This document shows positions 45,988 through 54,376 of a DNA stretch of 64,000 bases, one piece after another (the first letter of the stretch is position 1; each line of letters opens with the position of its first letter). This DNA comes from Arthrobacter sp. MAHUQ-56 (lineage in GTDB: Bacteria; Actinomycetota; Actinomycetes; Actinomycetales; Micrococcaceae): the NCBI RefSeq assembly GCF_019710585.1, contig NZ_JAIFZQ010000008.1, positions 310,001-374,000 of the forward strand, written 5' to 3'. The translations under genes and the position numbers were made by a program. Below the pieces are notes generated by a model that was given only the letters and a program-made list of their open reading frames with translations, made no database searches and was not told the DNA's origin.

Positions 45988-46862
45988 GTGGCGCGACGTA
46001 AGAAGAAGCACTCCAAGACGCCAAGCGGGGTCAACAGAGTTGCCAGGCATTCGATGAGTGCTTCTGAAAAGCTCCTTCAGTTGCAGAGTGAAATTATCGA
46101 TTGCGCAAGAACGGCAAGCTTGCAACACAATCCTCCATCAAAATTGGGAAGATTCGATCGCGCCGTATTTGAGCGGGCTATCTCGATCCTTCACGCAGTT
46201 CACGTGCTGGTGACAGCTGGCCACTGGGAGACCGCCAACGCTCCAGTTCGGCAGCTCTTTGAACTGCTAGTCAACATGGAGTATCTGAATACGTTTCAGG
46301 ATCGGGAACTGGCCGCCATCAGATTCGTCCAGTTCGGTTCTCTCCAGGAGGCGCGGGCCCGTCTTGCTGAGCTGGAGATAGCGGAGGGCCGCGGACGGCA
46401 CATACCTTTGGCCCAACTCGTACAGCGAAGTCCGCTCTGGACAATCCCAACTACGCCCAATTCAAGGGGCTCGACAAAACCGGAAAAGAGAAATGGGCTC
46501 AGTCGTGGAGCGGGAAAACCATCCGGGAACTATGCGCAATGTCTTCAAGCGAACTCCGGTTAATCAACTACAGGACCTTATTCTCCACATGGTCCGAGCA
46601 GGCCCACGGGGCTCCTGGCGCCTTGGTACGCGGCATCATTTCGAGTGTCTTTCCTGACCGCCCCTATCTCCATAACGAAGAAGCTGAAACGGAAGCTGTC
46701 ATTGCCATGAGCATCGTTCAGTTCCTGGAGCTCTGGAAGCTTCTTCCCCGGGCACCAATCCTGGACGAAGCGGTCCATGATGAATGGCTAATCCGGCTCC
46801 AAATGTTGACGGTCATTCGCCGGGCCGGTCAAGGTCCGCTGTTGATCGAGATTAGCCTCTGA
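45988..46862 (+). pseudogene. Frameshifted DUF5677-like gene
   Basis: GTG 45988 follows AAGGAGGGG. The first frame reads FERAISILHAVHVLVTAGHWET and QLFELLVNMEYLN, like the DUF5677/HEPN-like helical domain, up to about 46415. The product then continues in another frame with TAKSALDNPNYAQFKGLDK, SWSGKTIREL, LRLINYRTLFSTWSEQAHGA and IVQFLELWKLLP. One base appears to be missing around 46411-46425; no slippery heptamer is visible, so mutation or sequencing error is preferred over programmed shifting. Intact length would be about 290 residues. Confidence 0.75.
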
Positions 46863-46925
46863 AGTCGAACAGTTCTCCGGTCTACCCTAGATCCGTCGAC
46901 TCACGGCGGCCGGGGGACGGCACCC

Positions 46926-47186
46926 TGGCGTCAGAATAGAGGGAAGTTTCGTTTTGTTGACGATGACTCATGATGCTCTCAAATCTCACCCTGACACTCA
47001 CAGAGAAGTGAGGAAGCCCAAGCGGCCGAAATACTTACGAGAAAAATGAAGCTGGCGAGGTCTGGCGGGCGCGATGGTGGCCCTGTGGCGCATGTGGCCA
47101 AGCGGATGTCTGAGGCCCGGTCGCAGCACCGCTGAGAGGCTAAATCCTCCCTGGTCAGACCGTTGGACGTCGGGTTGGGGTGTGCT
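46926..47186 (+). repeat. Long direct repeat, copy A
   Basis: A 261-bp element beginning TGGCGTCAGAATAG and ending GACGTCGGGTTGGGGTGTGC. Its first about 70 bases align with the start of copy B at 61594 (TTTCGTTTTRTTGACGRTG then CTCATGATG), and its end aligns with copy B's end, while the middle differs. No gene is inside. It sits at the right end of the island and left of the catabolic cluster. It could be an end of a lost mobile element; this is inference. Confidence 0.6.
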
Positions 47187-47230
47187 GAATAGGACGACCC
47201 TGCTGGCAAGCACCCTTCGTGGAGCCATCG

Positions 47231-47482
47231 TCATTTGAGCACACGAACGGATTGACATTCCCGGAAGTGGAACAGCTTTCTCCCGTTGAGCTCGTCCCTT
47301 ATCCAGATAATCAGGCCGTCACTTGTCTTGGTTTCGACGGTTCCGACATAGTCCTGAGTGTCAGTCCCTTGAAATGCCACAACGTCGCCGGGGGCGAGGC
47401 TCGTCCATATCGAAATGGGGTGTTTCGCTTCCTCCTCGCAACGCTTGTCTTTCGCAAGGTCGTATTCTCGTGGCTCTGACAC
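47231..47482 (-). CDS. Small SH3-like hypothetical protein, paralogue 1
   Basis: 83 residues from GTG 47482 with AAAGGACGG upstream. A charged N-terminus leads to a beta-rich part: PGDVVAFQGTDTQDYVGTVE, then DGLIIWIRDELNGRKLFHF. The arrangement (DVV...GTVE...DGLIIW) resembles that of the protein at 61982, and both lie downstream of a copy of the long repeat. Function unknown. Confidence 0.6.
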   Translation of the reverse strand: MSEPREYDLAKDKRCEEEAKHPISIWTSLAPGDVVAFQGTDTQDYVGTVETKTSDGLIIWIRDELNGRKLFHFRECQSVRVLK

Positions 47483-47564
47483 GTTCCGTCCTTTCGTGGT
47501 TTGCCGGTCATCACGCACCTTTGCCTTACCGGGCATCCATGGGGCTCAGATATCTGCTGGAAAC

Positions 47565-47768
47565 TCAGAGCAGATCAAGTTCATGGGTGAAGCCGAACGC
47601 GACGCTCGGGCTGAGCGCTATCTCGAAAGTGAAGTGGTCGATCCTGGTAACGAGAATGCCACAGTCGGTTGCTTGCTTCCGGAGCAGTGCACAGGTCCGC
47701 TCAAGTTGTTGGTCCCTGGATCCAGGATCCTCGACCTTGACGATGGTTCCGGAGATGGCTGTCGACAT
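47565..47768 (-). CDS. Small hypothetical protein, paralogue of the 63441 protein
   Basis: 67 residues, ATG 47768 preceded by AAGGGGAA. It shows a helix (LERTCALLRKQATDCG) and two strands ending GILVTRIDHFTFEIALSPSV. The segment G-I-x-V-T-R...S-P/D-x-V-x(2)G reappears in the 83-residue protein at 63441, so they look like one family. Function unknown. Confidence 0.55.
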   Translation of the reverse strand: MSTAISGTIVKVEDPGSRDQQLERTCALLRKQATDCGILVTRIDHFTFEIALSPSVAFGFTHELDLL

Positions 47769-47848
47769 GATGTTCCCCTTAGTCCATAAAAATGAGGGCT
47801 TACGGATCTGGAAGTCACGGGCGCCTAAGTTCGCGCTTGGCCTTTGGA

Positions 47849-47886
47849 ACCAGGGCCTCCCGGTTGCGAGGATGGGAGGCCCTGGT
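47849..47886. terminator. Hairpin after the aldehyde dehydrogenase gene
   Basis: ACCAGGGCCTCCC (47849-47861) pairs perfectly with GGGAGGCCCTGGT (47874-47886), a 13-bp stem with 12-base loop, 38 bases past the dehydrogenase stop. Likely terminator of the minus-strand catabolic transcript. Confidence 0.75.
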
Positions 47887-47923
47887 GGTCTGTTCGTCCT
47901 GCCTACGCAGGAAGGGCAATCTC

Positions 47924-49411
47924 CTACTTCGTGTAAGGGTCTGCGATGCCGATGTATTGGGTGGCGGTGTATTCGGCGATGCCTTCTGTTCCGCCTTCTC
48001 GTCCGAGGCCCGACTGCTTGACGCCGCCAAAGGGTGCTGCGGCGTTGGAGATGACGCCGGCGTTGAATCCGACCATGCCGAATTCGATCTGCTCTGCCAC
48101 CCGCAGGAGCCGGTTGAAGTCGCGGCTGTAGAGGTACGAGGCGAGGCCGTATTCGGAGGCGTTGGCGAGTTTGATGGCTTGTTCTTCGGTGCTGAAGGTG
48201 GTGACGGGGGCGACGGGGCCGAAGATTTCCTGGCCCAGGATCGCGGCGTCGTTGGGGACGTTGCCAAGGACGGTGGGCTGGTAAAAGTAGCCCGGACCAT
48301 CGACGGGCGCCCCGCCGGTGACGGCCGTGGCTCCGGCGTCGACGGCGGCGCTCACCAAAGCGTGCACGTCGTCCCGGGCCCCGCCATCAATCAGCGGGCC
48401 GACCTTGGTTTCCGGGTCGGTGCCGCGGCCGGTGGTGAGCGCGCCCATCGCGGTTGCGAACTTGGCCGTGAACTCCTGCGCGACGGACTCATGGACGAGG
48501 AAACGGTTGGCGGCAGTGCAGGCCTCACCCATGTTCCGCATCTTCGCCGCCATCGCCCCTTCAACGGCCTTGTCCAGATCGGCGTCTTCAAACACGATGA
48601 ACGGGGCGTTCCCACCGAGCTCCATCGAGGTCCGCAGCACGTTCTGCGCGGCGTCGGCCATCAGGCGTTTGCCCACTGAAGTGGAGCCGGTGAACGAGAT
48701 CTTCCGCAGCCGCGAGTCCTTGAGTAGCGGACCGGAAATCCCGGACGCCGATGCTGAGGACACGACGTTGAGGACACCGGGGGGCAGGCCGGCGTCGAGC
48801 ATGGTCTGCGCGAAATACTGCGCCGTCAACGGAGTCAGCTTCGCGGGCTTGAGGACCATTGTGCAGCCTGCCGCAACGGCGGGTGCGACTTTTCGGGTGG
48901 CCATCGCGAGCGGGAAGTTCCACGGCGTGATCAGCAGGCACGGCCCGACCGGTTTGTGCTGCACAAGGATCTTGTTCTTGCCCTCAGGCGTGGTGAGGTA
49001 GCGGCCGTAATCCCGGACGGTTTCCTCGGAGAACCAGCGCAGGAACTCCGCCCCGTACGTGACCTCGCCACGGGCCTCGGCCAGGGGCTTGCCCATCTCC
49101 AGGGTCATCAGCAGAGCAAAATCCTCGGCACGTTCGGTGACCAGGTCAAAGGCACGGCGGAGGATCTCCGCGCGCGCCCGAGGGGCTGTCCGGGCCCAGG
49201 ATGCCTGCACAGCATCGGCGGCGTCCAGCGCGGCGACGGCGTCCTCGCTCGTGGCTGAGGCGAGGGTGGCAAGCACTTCACCGGTGGCGGGGTCGTGGAC
49301 GTCGAACGTGCCGCCGTCAGACGCGTCCCGCCACCGCCCGCCAATCAGGAGGCCCTTTGGGACAGAATCGAGCAGTTCGAGTTCGGTAAGTGCGGGGACA
49401 GAAACAGGCAT
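47924..49411 (-). CDS. gabD: NAD(P)-dependent succinate-semialdehyde dehydrogenase
   Basis: 495 residues from ATG 49411 (GGAAAAA upstream; an ATG 15 bases earlier is also open). Aldehyde dehydrogenase motifs are TPWNFPLAM, FTGSTSVGK, ELGGNAPFIVF with the general base Glu, and MGEACTAANRF with the catalytic Cys, which is the GabD-type spacing. It oxidises succinate semialdehyde to succinate. The preceding ThDP-enzyme gene suggests the aldehyde comes from decarboxylation of a 2-oxo acid such as 2-oxoglutarate; other aldehydes are possible. Confidence 0.9.
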   Translation of the reverse strand: MPVSVPALTELELLDSVPKGLLIGGRWRDASDGGTFDVHDPATGEVLATLASATSEDAVAALDAADAVQASWARTAPRARAEILRRAFDLVTERAEDFALLMTLEMGKPLAEARGEVTYGAEFLRWFSEETVRDYGRYLTTPEGKNKILVQHKPVGPCLLITPWNFPLAMATRKVAPAVAAGCTMVLKPAKLTPLTAQYFAQTMLDAGLPPGVLNVVSSASASGISGPLLKDSRLRKISFTGSTSVGKRLMADAAQNVLRTSMELGGNAPFIVFEDADLDKAVEGAMAAKMRNMGEACTAANRFLVHESVAQEFTAKFATAMGALTTGRGTDPETKVGPLIDGGARDDVHALVSAAVDAGATAVTGGAPVDGPGYFYQPTVLGNVPNDAAILGQEIFGPVAPVTTFSTEEQAIKLANASEYGLASYLYSRDFNRLLRVAEQIEFGMVGFNAGVISNAAAPFGGVKQSGLGREGGTEGIAEYTATQYIGIADPYTK

Positions 49412-49498
49412 GGTTTTTCCGTTCATTGAGCAGGTTGGCCGTGCGTGGATGCGGAAGTTGTGGTGCTGTGCGGCGGATCAAATTCTGCCGCGGCTGGC

Positions 49499-51187
49499 TT
49501 AGTAGGCCTTGACTCGCTGCTCGACTACGAGGTGGATAAGTGCGAAGACATGGTCTTCGTCGATGGCTCTGAGCGCCGCCGCGACGGCGACAGGGACGTC
49601 GGCGTCCCGCTCGACTTTTACGCCGAAGCCGCCGAAGGCTTGGGCCATGAGCGCGAACTCCGGGTTCTTCAGCTGCGTTCCGGAGACCCGGTCGGGGTAG
49701 TGGCGTTCCTGGTGGGTGCGGATGGTGCCGTATTCCTGGTTGTCCATCACGATGACCAGGGGCGTGGCGCCGTACTGGGCTGCGGTGGCCAGTTCCTGGC
49801 CGTTCATGAGGAACTCACCGTCCCCGGCGATGGTGACGATGCGCCGGCCGGGGTATTCCAGGGACGCTGCAATGGCGGAGGGCACGGAGTAGCCCATGGA
49901 GCCGTTGCGGGCGCTGATCATGGACGCGTACTTCTGTGTGGGGAAGTAGCGGTGTGCCCAGTTGGTGTGTTCCCCGGCTCCAAGGGTGATCATGGCGTCC
50001 GCGGGGAGGGTCGGCACAAGGTTCGCCATCAGGGTGTCCATCCGGGCAGGACCGTTCGTCGGCGTCGCAAGGGGGAGGGCGGCAAAGGTTTCCTGTTCGC
50101 CGCGCATCCGTGCCGTCCAAGCTTTCCATTCGGCTTTGACGGGGAGCTCGATCTTGGCGAGATCGCGGATGAACACGTCGGGTTTGGCGACGATTTGGTA
50201 GGACACCGGCCCTGACCTGCCGCGGAGGGACGGGTCGATGGTGACGAGGAAGTTTTTCTTGGACCAGTCCTGGCGGCACAGGAACCCGTCGGTGATGACA
50301 TCGCCCGGGACGGTGCCGACAAAGATCAGCAGGTCCGTTTCTTCGAGCAGGTCATAGGTGGGACGGGGGCGTCCATACCCGATAGGGCCGACGTAGGAGG
50401 GGGAGTCGAAGGGCACGGTACCCTGGGTCCGCCATTCGGCGGCAGCAGGGATGTGGTGCTTTTCCAGCCATGCTGTGAACTGGTCAGCGCCTTCCTGGGT
50501 CCAGTCGTTCCCGCCGGTGACGAAGAGCGGCTTATTAGAGTTGGCCAATGCGGTGGCCAGGGCATCGGAATCCACTGTGGTCATGCCACCAGTCGCCACG
50601 GGGATCGGGGGATGGAGCTCGGAGGGAATCTGCTGGCGGATGACGTCCTCGGGCAGGCCGATGACGACGGGGCCGGGACGACCGTTCATGGCCGCAAACA
50701 GGGCTTCGGCGACGATTTCGGAGGCACGTTCGGCGTGGTCCAGGACCATCACGCGCTTGGCACCGGTGTCGAACCAGGCTTTGATGTCGAATTCCTGGAA
50801 TGCTTCGCGGTCCCGGTGTGCGAAGGGGATCAGTCCTACGAAGAGGACCATAGGGGTTGAGTCCTGCCATGCGGTGTGCAGCCCGACGTGGGCGTTTGCT
50901 GCCCCGGGGCCGCGGGTTACCATTGCGATGCCGGGCGTCTGGTTCATCTTGCCGTCGGCTTCGGCCATGTAGGTGGCACCACCCTCATGGCGGCAGACGA
51001 TCGTTTCAATGGGGGAGTCGTGGAGCCCGTCCAGGACGTCCAGAAAGCTTTCCCCTGGGACGACGTGCGCCCGCTTAATCCCATGCGCGACGAGCGTGTC
51101 TACGATTACATGCCCGGCGGACTTGAATGCGGCGGCTCCTTCGAAAAGGGGGGCCGGCTGTGACGATGCTAGGTCTGTCTGGGTCAT
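49499..51187 (-). CDS. Thiamine diphosphate-dependent enzyme (2-oxo acid decarboxylase / acetolactate-synthase-like)
   Basis: 562 residues with the three ThDP-enzyme domains. The N-domain has the catalytic Glu in VCRHEGGATYMAEADG; the middle domain has FVTGGNDWTQEG; the C-domain binds ThDP with GDGEFLMNGQELATAAQ and an MDNQEYG segment. Lack of regulatory partners and clustering with an aldehyde dehydrogenase favour a decarboxylase forming an aldehyde rather than acetolactate synthase. The substrate is not evident; a 2-oxo acid derived from the amino acid handled by the divergent genes is plausible. Confidence 0.85.
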   Translation of the reverse strand: MTQTDLASSQPAPLFEGAAAFKSAGHVIVDTLVAHGIKRAHVVPGESFLDVLDGLHDSPIETIVCRHEGGATYMAEADGKMNQTPGIAMVTRGPGAANAHVGLHTAWQDSTPMVLFVGLIPFAHRDREAFQEFDIKAWFDTGAKRVMVLDHAERASEIVAEALFAAMNGRPGPVVIGLPEDVIRQQIPSELHPPIPVATGGMTTVDSDALATALANSNKPLFVTGGNDWTQEGADQFTAWLEKHHIPAAAEWRTQGTVPFDSPSYVGPIGYGRPRPTYDLLEETDLLIFVGTVPGDVITDGFLCRQDWSKKNFLVTIDPSLRGRSGPVSYQIVAKPDVFIRDLAKIELPVKAEWKAWTARMRGEQETFAALPLATPTNGPARMDTLMANLVPTLPADAMITLGAGEHTNWAHRYFPTQKYASMISARNGSMGYSVPSAIAASLEYPGRRIVTIAGDGEFLMNGQELATAAQYGATPLVIVMDNQEYGTIRTHQERHYPDRVSGTQLKNPEFALMAQAFGGFGVKVERDADVPVAVAAALRAIDEDHVFALIHLVVEQRVKAY

Positions 51188-51534
51188 CGTCGGCCTGCCA
51201 GTGACTTCAGGTTTCCGGTTGCAGCATCCTCATTGCGGCCCGTCCGTGGAACGTTGCTAACGGGCTGACAATCTGCGTTGCCGGATAACTTCATTTTGAT
51301 TCCTTGTGTACGTTTTTCGGGGGACTTGTGGAGGCTTGCACGGCTGATCCGGTGCCAGGTTTCCGCAGGGATTCAGGGCGCCTAGGCTCTACGGATTCGA
51401 CTACCGCCCGTGGCTCTCGGGAGTGCTGCTGGTCAGCCGGCGCGTGACTGTGCAAGAAAATTGCCTGCCTGTGCCATTGCTCTGGGCCACGCTTCTCATC
51501 TGGCTGAAGCGCGGCCGGGCGCTGCACGTTGCGG
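51188..51534. other. Intergenic region upstream of the ThDP-enzyme gene
   Basis: About 350 bases between the ThDP gene and the MFS terminator hairpin. No gene is supported; it probably carries the ThDP-gabD promoter. Confidence 0.4.
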
Positions 51535-51579
51535 TGGCGGGAGCAGCGTAGTACCTGGGGTACCAAGCTGCTCCCGCCA
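51535..51579. terminator. Hairpin after the MFS transporter gene
   Basis: TGGCGGGAGCAGC (51535-51547) pairs perfectly with GCTGCTCCCGCCA (51567-51579). The 19-base loop has its own GTACC/GGTAC pair. It lies 17 bases after the transporter stop and separates it from the ThDP/gabD unit. Confidence 0.75.
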
Positions 51580-51595
51580 ACGTTTGTTAGGGCGA

Positions 51596-52930
51596 TCAGA
51601 CCTTGGCGGCAGCGGCGTTCATTGCGGCCGCTTCAGCTTTGGTCGGTTTGGTTTCTTTGGTGAAGAACAGTGCGATGACGCCCATCAGCGCAACGGCCAT
51701 CATTACGAACGCTGGCATGGTGTTGTTGCCGGTTTCGGCAATCAGCCAAGCCGCAATGAGGGGGCCCGTGCCACCGAAAAGAGCTACACCAAAGTTGAAC
51801 GGGATTGCGAAGCCGCTGAAGCGGACGTTGGCCGGGAAAGCTTCGGTGAAGTAGGTGGCGAAAGTGGAGTCGTTGAGGGAGAACGTCGCCACCAGCAGGA
51901 TCTGCAGGGCCATTGCTGCGGCGAATCCGCCGCCGGTTCCCAGGAGCAGGAAGATTGGGTAGCTCAAGGTCAGGAAGATCAGTGCGCTGGCCATGAGGAC
52001 GGTCTTGCGGCCGAACCGGTCGGCGAGGTACGCGCCGGCGTACAGGAAGGGGAGGTAGATCAGCAGTGAGGTTGTCATGATGCTGCTGGCTTCGAAGGCG
52101 GAGAGGCCTACTTCGACTTCGAGGTAGGTCTGCATGTAGCCGAGGACGAGATAGTAGCCTGTGGCGTTGATTCCCATGACCGCCAGGGTGCGAAGGAGTG
52201 GCTTCCAGTGTTTGCGAAAAACTACGAGACCGGGCAGTTTCGTGAGCTCTCCCTTTTCCTGGGCTTTTAGGAAGACAGGGGTTTCATGGATGCGGGTTCG
52301 GAGGTAAATGCCGATCAGCGTCATGGGTGCCGCGAGGAGGAACGGGATACGCCAGCCCCATTCAGCCATGGCGTCTGGCCCAAACTGCCCGTTGAGGAAG
52401 GTTGCCACCGTTGATGCTGCAAGGAATCCGATAGCGCATCCGATGGGTACGGCGCTGATGTAGCGTGCCCGCTTATCGGCCGGCGCGTATTCGGCGAGCA
52501 TGACGGCGGCACCGGAATATTCTCCGGCTGTGCAGAAGCTCTGGAAAAGCCGCAGGATCACAAGGAGCACAGGTGCCCAGAAGCCGATGGTGGCGTAGCC
52601 GGGCAGCAGGCCGATGCACGTGGTTGCAATACCAATCCCGATGATGGTGATGGCAAGGGTGCGTTTCCGGCCGATTTTGTCTCCGTAGTGCCCCCAGAAC
52701 AGGGCGCCGATGGGACGCATCGCGAAGGAGAGAGCGAACAGAGCGAAGGTCTGCACGAGCGCAACCGCGGGGTTGCCTGGGGGAAAGAAGACGACGGCGA
52801 TAGTGGTTGCCAGGTACGAGTACGAGGCGTAATCGAAGTATTCAATGAAGGTGCCCACCGAGGCTGCAAAGAGCGGCTTCTTTGCCGCAGCCTGCGCCGG
52901 GGCAGTTGTTTGAGGTGTACTTGAGAGCAT
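51596..52930 (-). CDS. MFS transporter, metabolite:H+ symporter (MHS) family
   Basis: 444 residues, 12 predicted helices. MHS features are the early TFIEYFDYASYSYL, the MRPIGALFWGHYGDKIGRKRTL loop (split) between helices 2 and 3, and FCTAGEYSGAAVMLAEYAP. The family takes up carboxylates, betaines and related solutes with protons. ATG 52930 follows AGAAAGAA. It is divergent from the racemase-like gene, and the shared regulatory region holds two TGAT-N5-ATCA sites, so it is likely the importer for this cluster. Confidence 0.92.
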   Translation of the reverse strand: MLSSTPQTTAPAQAAAKKPLFAASVGTFIEYFDYASYSYLATTIAVVFFPPGNPAVALVQTFALFALSFAMRPIGALFWGHYGDKIGRKRTLAITIIGIGIATTCIGLLPGYATIGFWAPVLLVILRLFQSFCTAGEYSGAAVMLAEYAPADKRARYISAVPIGCAIGFLAASTVATFLNGQFGPDAMAEWGWRIPFLLAAPMTLIGIYLRTRIHETPVFLKAQEKGELTKLPGLVVFRKHWKPLLRTLAVMGINATGYYLVLGYMQTYLEVEVGLSAFEASSIMTTSLLIYLPFLYAGAYLADRFGRKTVLMASALIFLTLSYPIFLLLGTGGGFAAAMALQILLVATFSLNDSTFATYFTEAFPANVRFSGFAIPFNFGVALFGGTGPLIAAWLIAETGNNTMPAFVMMAVALMGVIALFFTKETKPTKAEAAAMNAAAAKV

Positions 52931-53183
52931 CACTCGTGTTCTTTCTGCAGGAAATCAAGGTCAAGCGGCGAAGCGGGCTCGAACGAGGAACGGGAAGCCA
53001 CCTTGATTTGAGGATGTTGAAAAGATATTGCCGGAAGGTTTCCCGGTTGTCATGTGCGGCAACGACTGCCAATTTGCCGTAGGCAGAGGCTCTTCAGCCT
53101 GTGCAGGAATACAACTTGCGAGACGGAACTCCCGGGGTACGTGAGTCCAGAACCGAAGCAAACCTTTTGTCATCACTTGTGGG

Positions 53184-53198
53184 TGTGATCACAAATCA
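53184..53198. promoter_or_regulatory. Putative GntR/FCD operator 1
   Basis: TGTGATCACAAATCA contains TGAT-CACAA-ATCA. The same half-sites with a 5-base spacer recur at 53366 and 58412. It lies 254 bases upstream of the MFS transporter start. Confidence 0.6.
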
Positions 53199-53359
53199 TT
53201 GATCCGAGTGTGGCCCACCGCACCTGCAGCCGTCAAGAGCTGGCGGCATTTTCAATGTAAAAGTCTTGTTACAGGGGCTTTCCAAGGGCCAAGGACCCCC
53301 AAGTGATGTGAGCGCCGGAGGCGGTGCCTATGGACCCTTCTCGGCTCAAGGTCCCGTCC

Positions 53360-53388
53360 TTGACATATGTGATCACTAATCACATACT
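53360..53388 (+). promoter_or_regulatory. Promoter with operator in the spacer
   Basis: TTGACA (53360-53365), 17-bp spacer, CATACT (53383-53388, four of six to consensus). The palindrome TATGTGAT-CACTA-ATCACATA (53366-53386) fills the spacer, so a bound repressor would block RNA polymerase directly. It drives the plus-strand genes from 53553; the leader would be about 155 bases. Confidence 0.55.
53366..53386. promoter_or_regulatory. Putative GntR/FCD operator 2
   Basis: TATGTGAT-CACTA-ATCACATA is a perfect 8-5-8 inverted repeat, the strongest of the three sites (others at 53184 and 58412). Assignment to the GntR-family protein at 58572 rests on the third copy lying directly upstream of that gene. 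Confidence 0.65.
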
Positions 53389-53552
53389 GAGTCGGTCACC
53401 AGGTCCGCCCGCCTGCCGTCGGTGGCGGGGCACAGCCGGAAATCTTTTCTCCTGCTGTCTGTCGCTGTCGCTTGGCAGGGGCATCACCTTTACCCAAGGT
53501 CTTTCAACTATTCGCGTCATTGCCCTGAAGCAGGGATCTCCGAGAGGACATC

Positions 53553-54332
53553 ATGAACCAACCTTCCATCACCCACCCTGCAGTGTCTTCACAGGACCGA
53601 GTCATCGAGTTTGATGAGGGCCGGCATGCCAAAGCCCGTATCGGTTTTGTTCTTCTGGCTATGGAGCAAACGATTGAAAGCGATATGTTTCGTCTGGCAC
53701 CCCCGGGGGTTGGAGTGCACTTCGCTCGGGCACCCATGGCCAACCGGGTCAGCGTTGAGACATTGCTTGCCATGGAATCCGGTATTGGTGATGCTGCCGC
53801 CACGATCCTCCCTGATGTCACGCTGGACGTGGCTTGCTACGCCTGTACGTCGGGAAGCGTAGTCATCGGTGAGGACAACGTGTTCGCCCAGTTGCGTCGC
53901 GGCGCCCCGGATGCAAAGCCCACGTCTCTTATCACGGGAGTCATCAATGCTTTGCGCGCCATCAACGCCAAGCGCATCACGATCGCAACCCCTTATCTGG
54001 ATGAAGTGAATGTCATCGAGCGTGAGTATCTCGAGGAGCGGGGATTCGAGGTCCTCAACATTGAAGGGCTCAACATCGAAAATGATGAGGACATGGCCCG
54101 GGTAACACCTGCCTACTTGGCAGACTTCGCTGCCTCTGTAGATCGCGAAGACAGCGACGCGGTGTTTATCAGCTGCGGAGCGCTGCGCTCGGTGGAAATC
54201 ATCGACACTTTGGAGGCACGGCTCAACAAGCCAGTCATTACCAGCAACCAGGCCATGATGTGGGACTGCCTCCGCACAGCCGGCGTCACCGACAGCGTCG
54301 AAGGCTACGGCACCCTGCTCCGGGACTTCTAA
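53553..54332 (+). CDS. Maleate isomerase / Asp-Glu racemase-like protein
   Basis: 259 residues. Two Cys regions typical of the Asp/Glu racemase superfamily appear: VACYACTSGSVVIG (about residue 93) and FISCGALRSVEIID (about 210), as in maleate cis-trans isomerase and arylmalonate decarboxylase; KRITIATPYLDEVN also fits that branch. The two-Cys chemistry would isomerise maleate to fumarate or racemise an amino acid. The downstream D-amino-acid dehydrogenase-like and asparaginase genes make a racemase or isomerase role in aspartate-type catabolism plausible. GAGAGGA precedes ATG. Confidence 0.85.
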   Translation: MNQPSITHPAVSSQDRVIEFDEGRHAKARIGFVLLAMEQTIESDMFRLAPPGVGVHFARAPMANRVSVETLLAMESGIGDAAATILPDVTLDVACYACTSGSVVIGEDNVFAQLRRGAPDAKPTSLITGVINALRAINAKRITIATPYLDEVNVIEREYLEERGFEVLNIEGLNIENDEDMARVTPAYLADFAASVDREDSDAVFISCGALRSVEIIDTLEARLNKPVITSNQAMMWDCLRTAGVTDSVEGYGTLLRDF

Positions 54333-54376
54333 GTCTCCCGCCCACATAGCTGACCCTCTAAGACAGGAACGAAAAC

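Larger units (their letters stand above)
52931..53552. other. Divergent regulatory region of the catabolic cluster
   Basis: About 620 bases with no gene. It holds two copies of the GntR-type palindrome (53184-53198 and 53366-53386) and a promoter-like element overlapping the second. Confidence 0.6.

Noticed and set aside
46411..46440. Programmed -1 frameshift in the DUF5677-like gene
   Set aside because: No X-XXY-YYZ slippery heptamer or following stem is visible at the junction, so a mutation or sequencing error is more likely.
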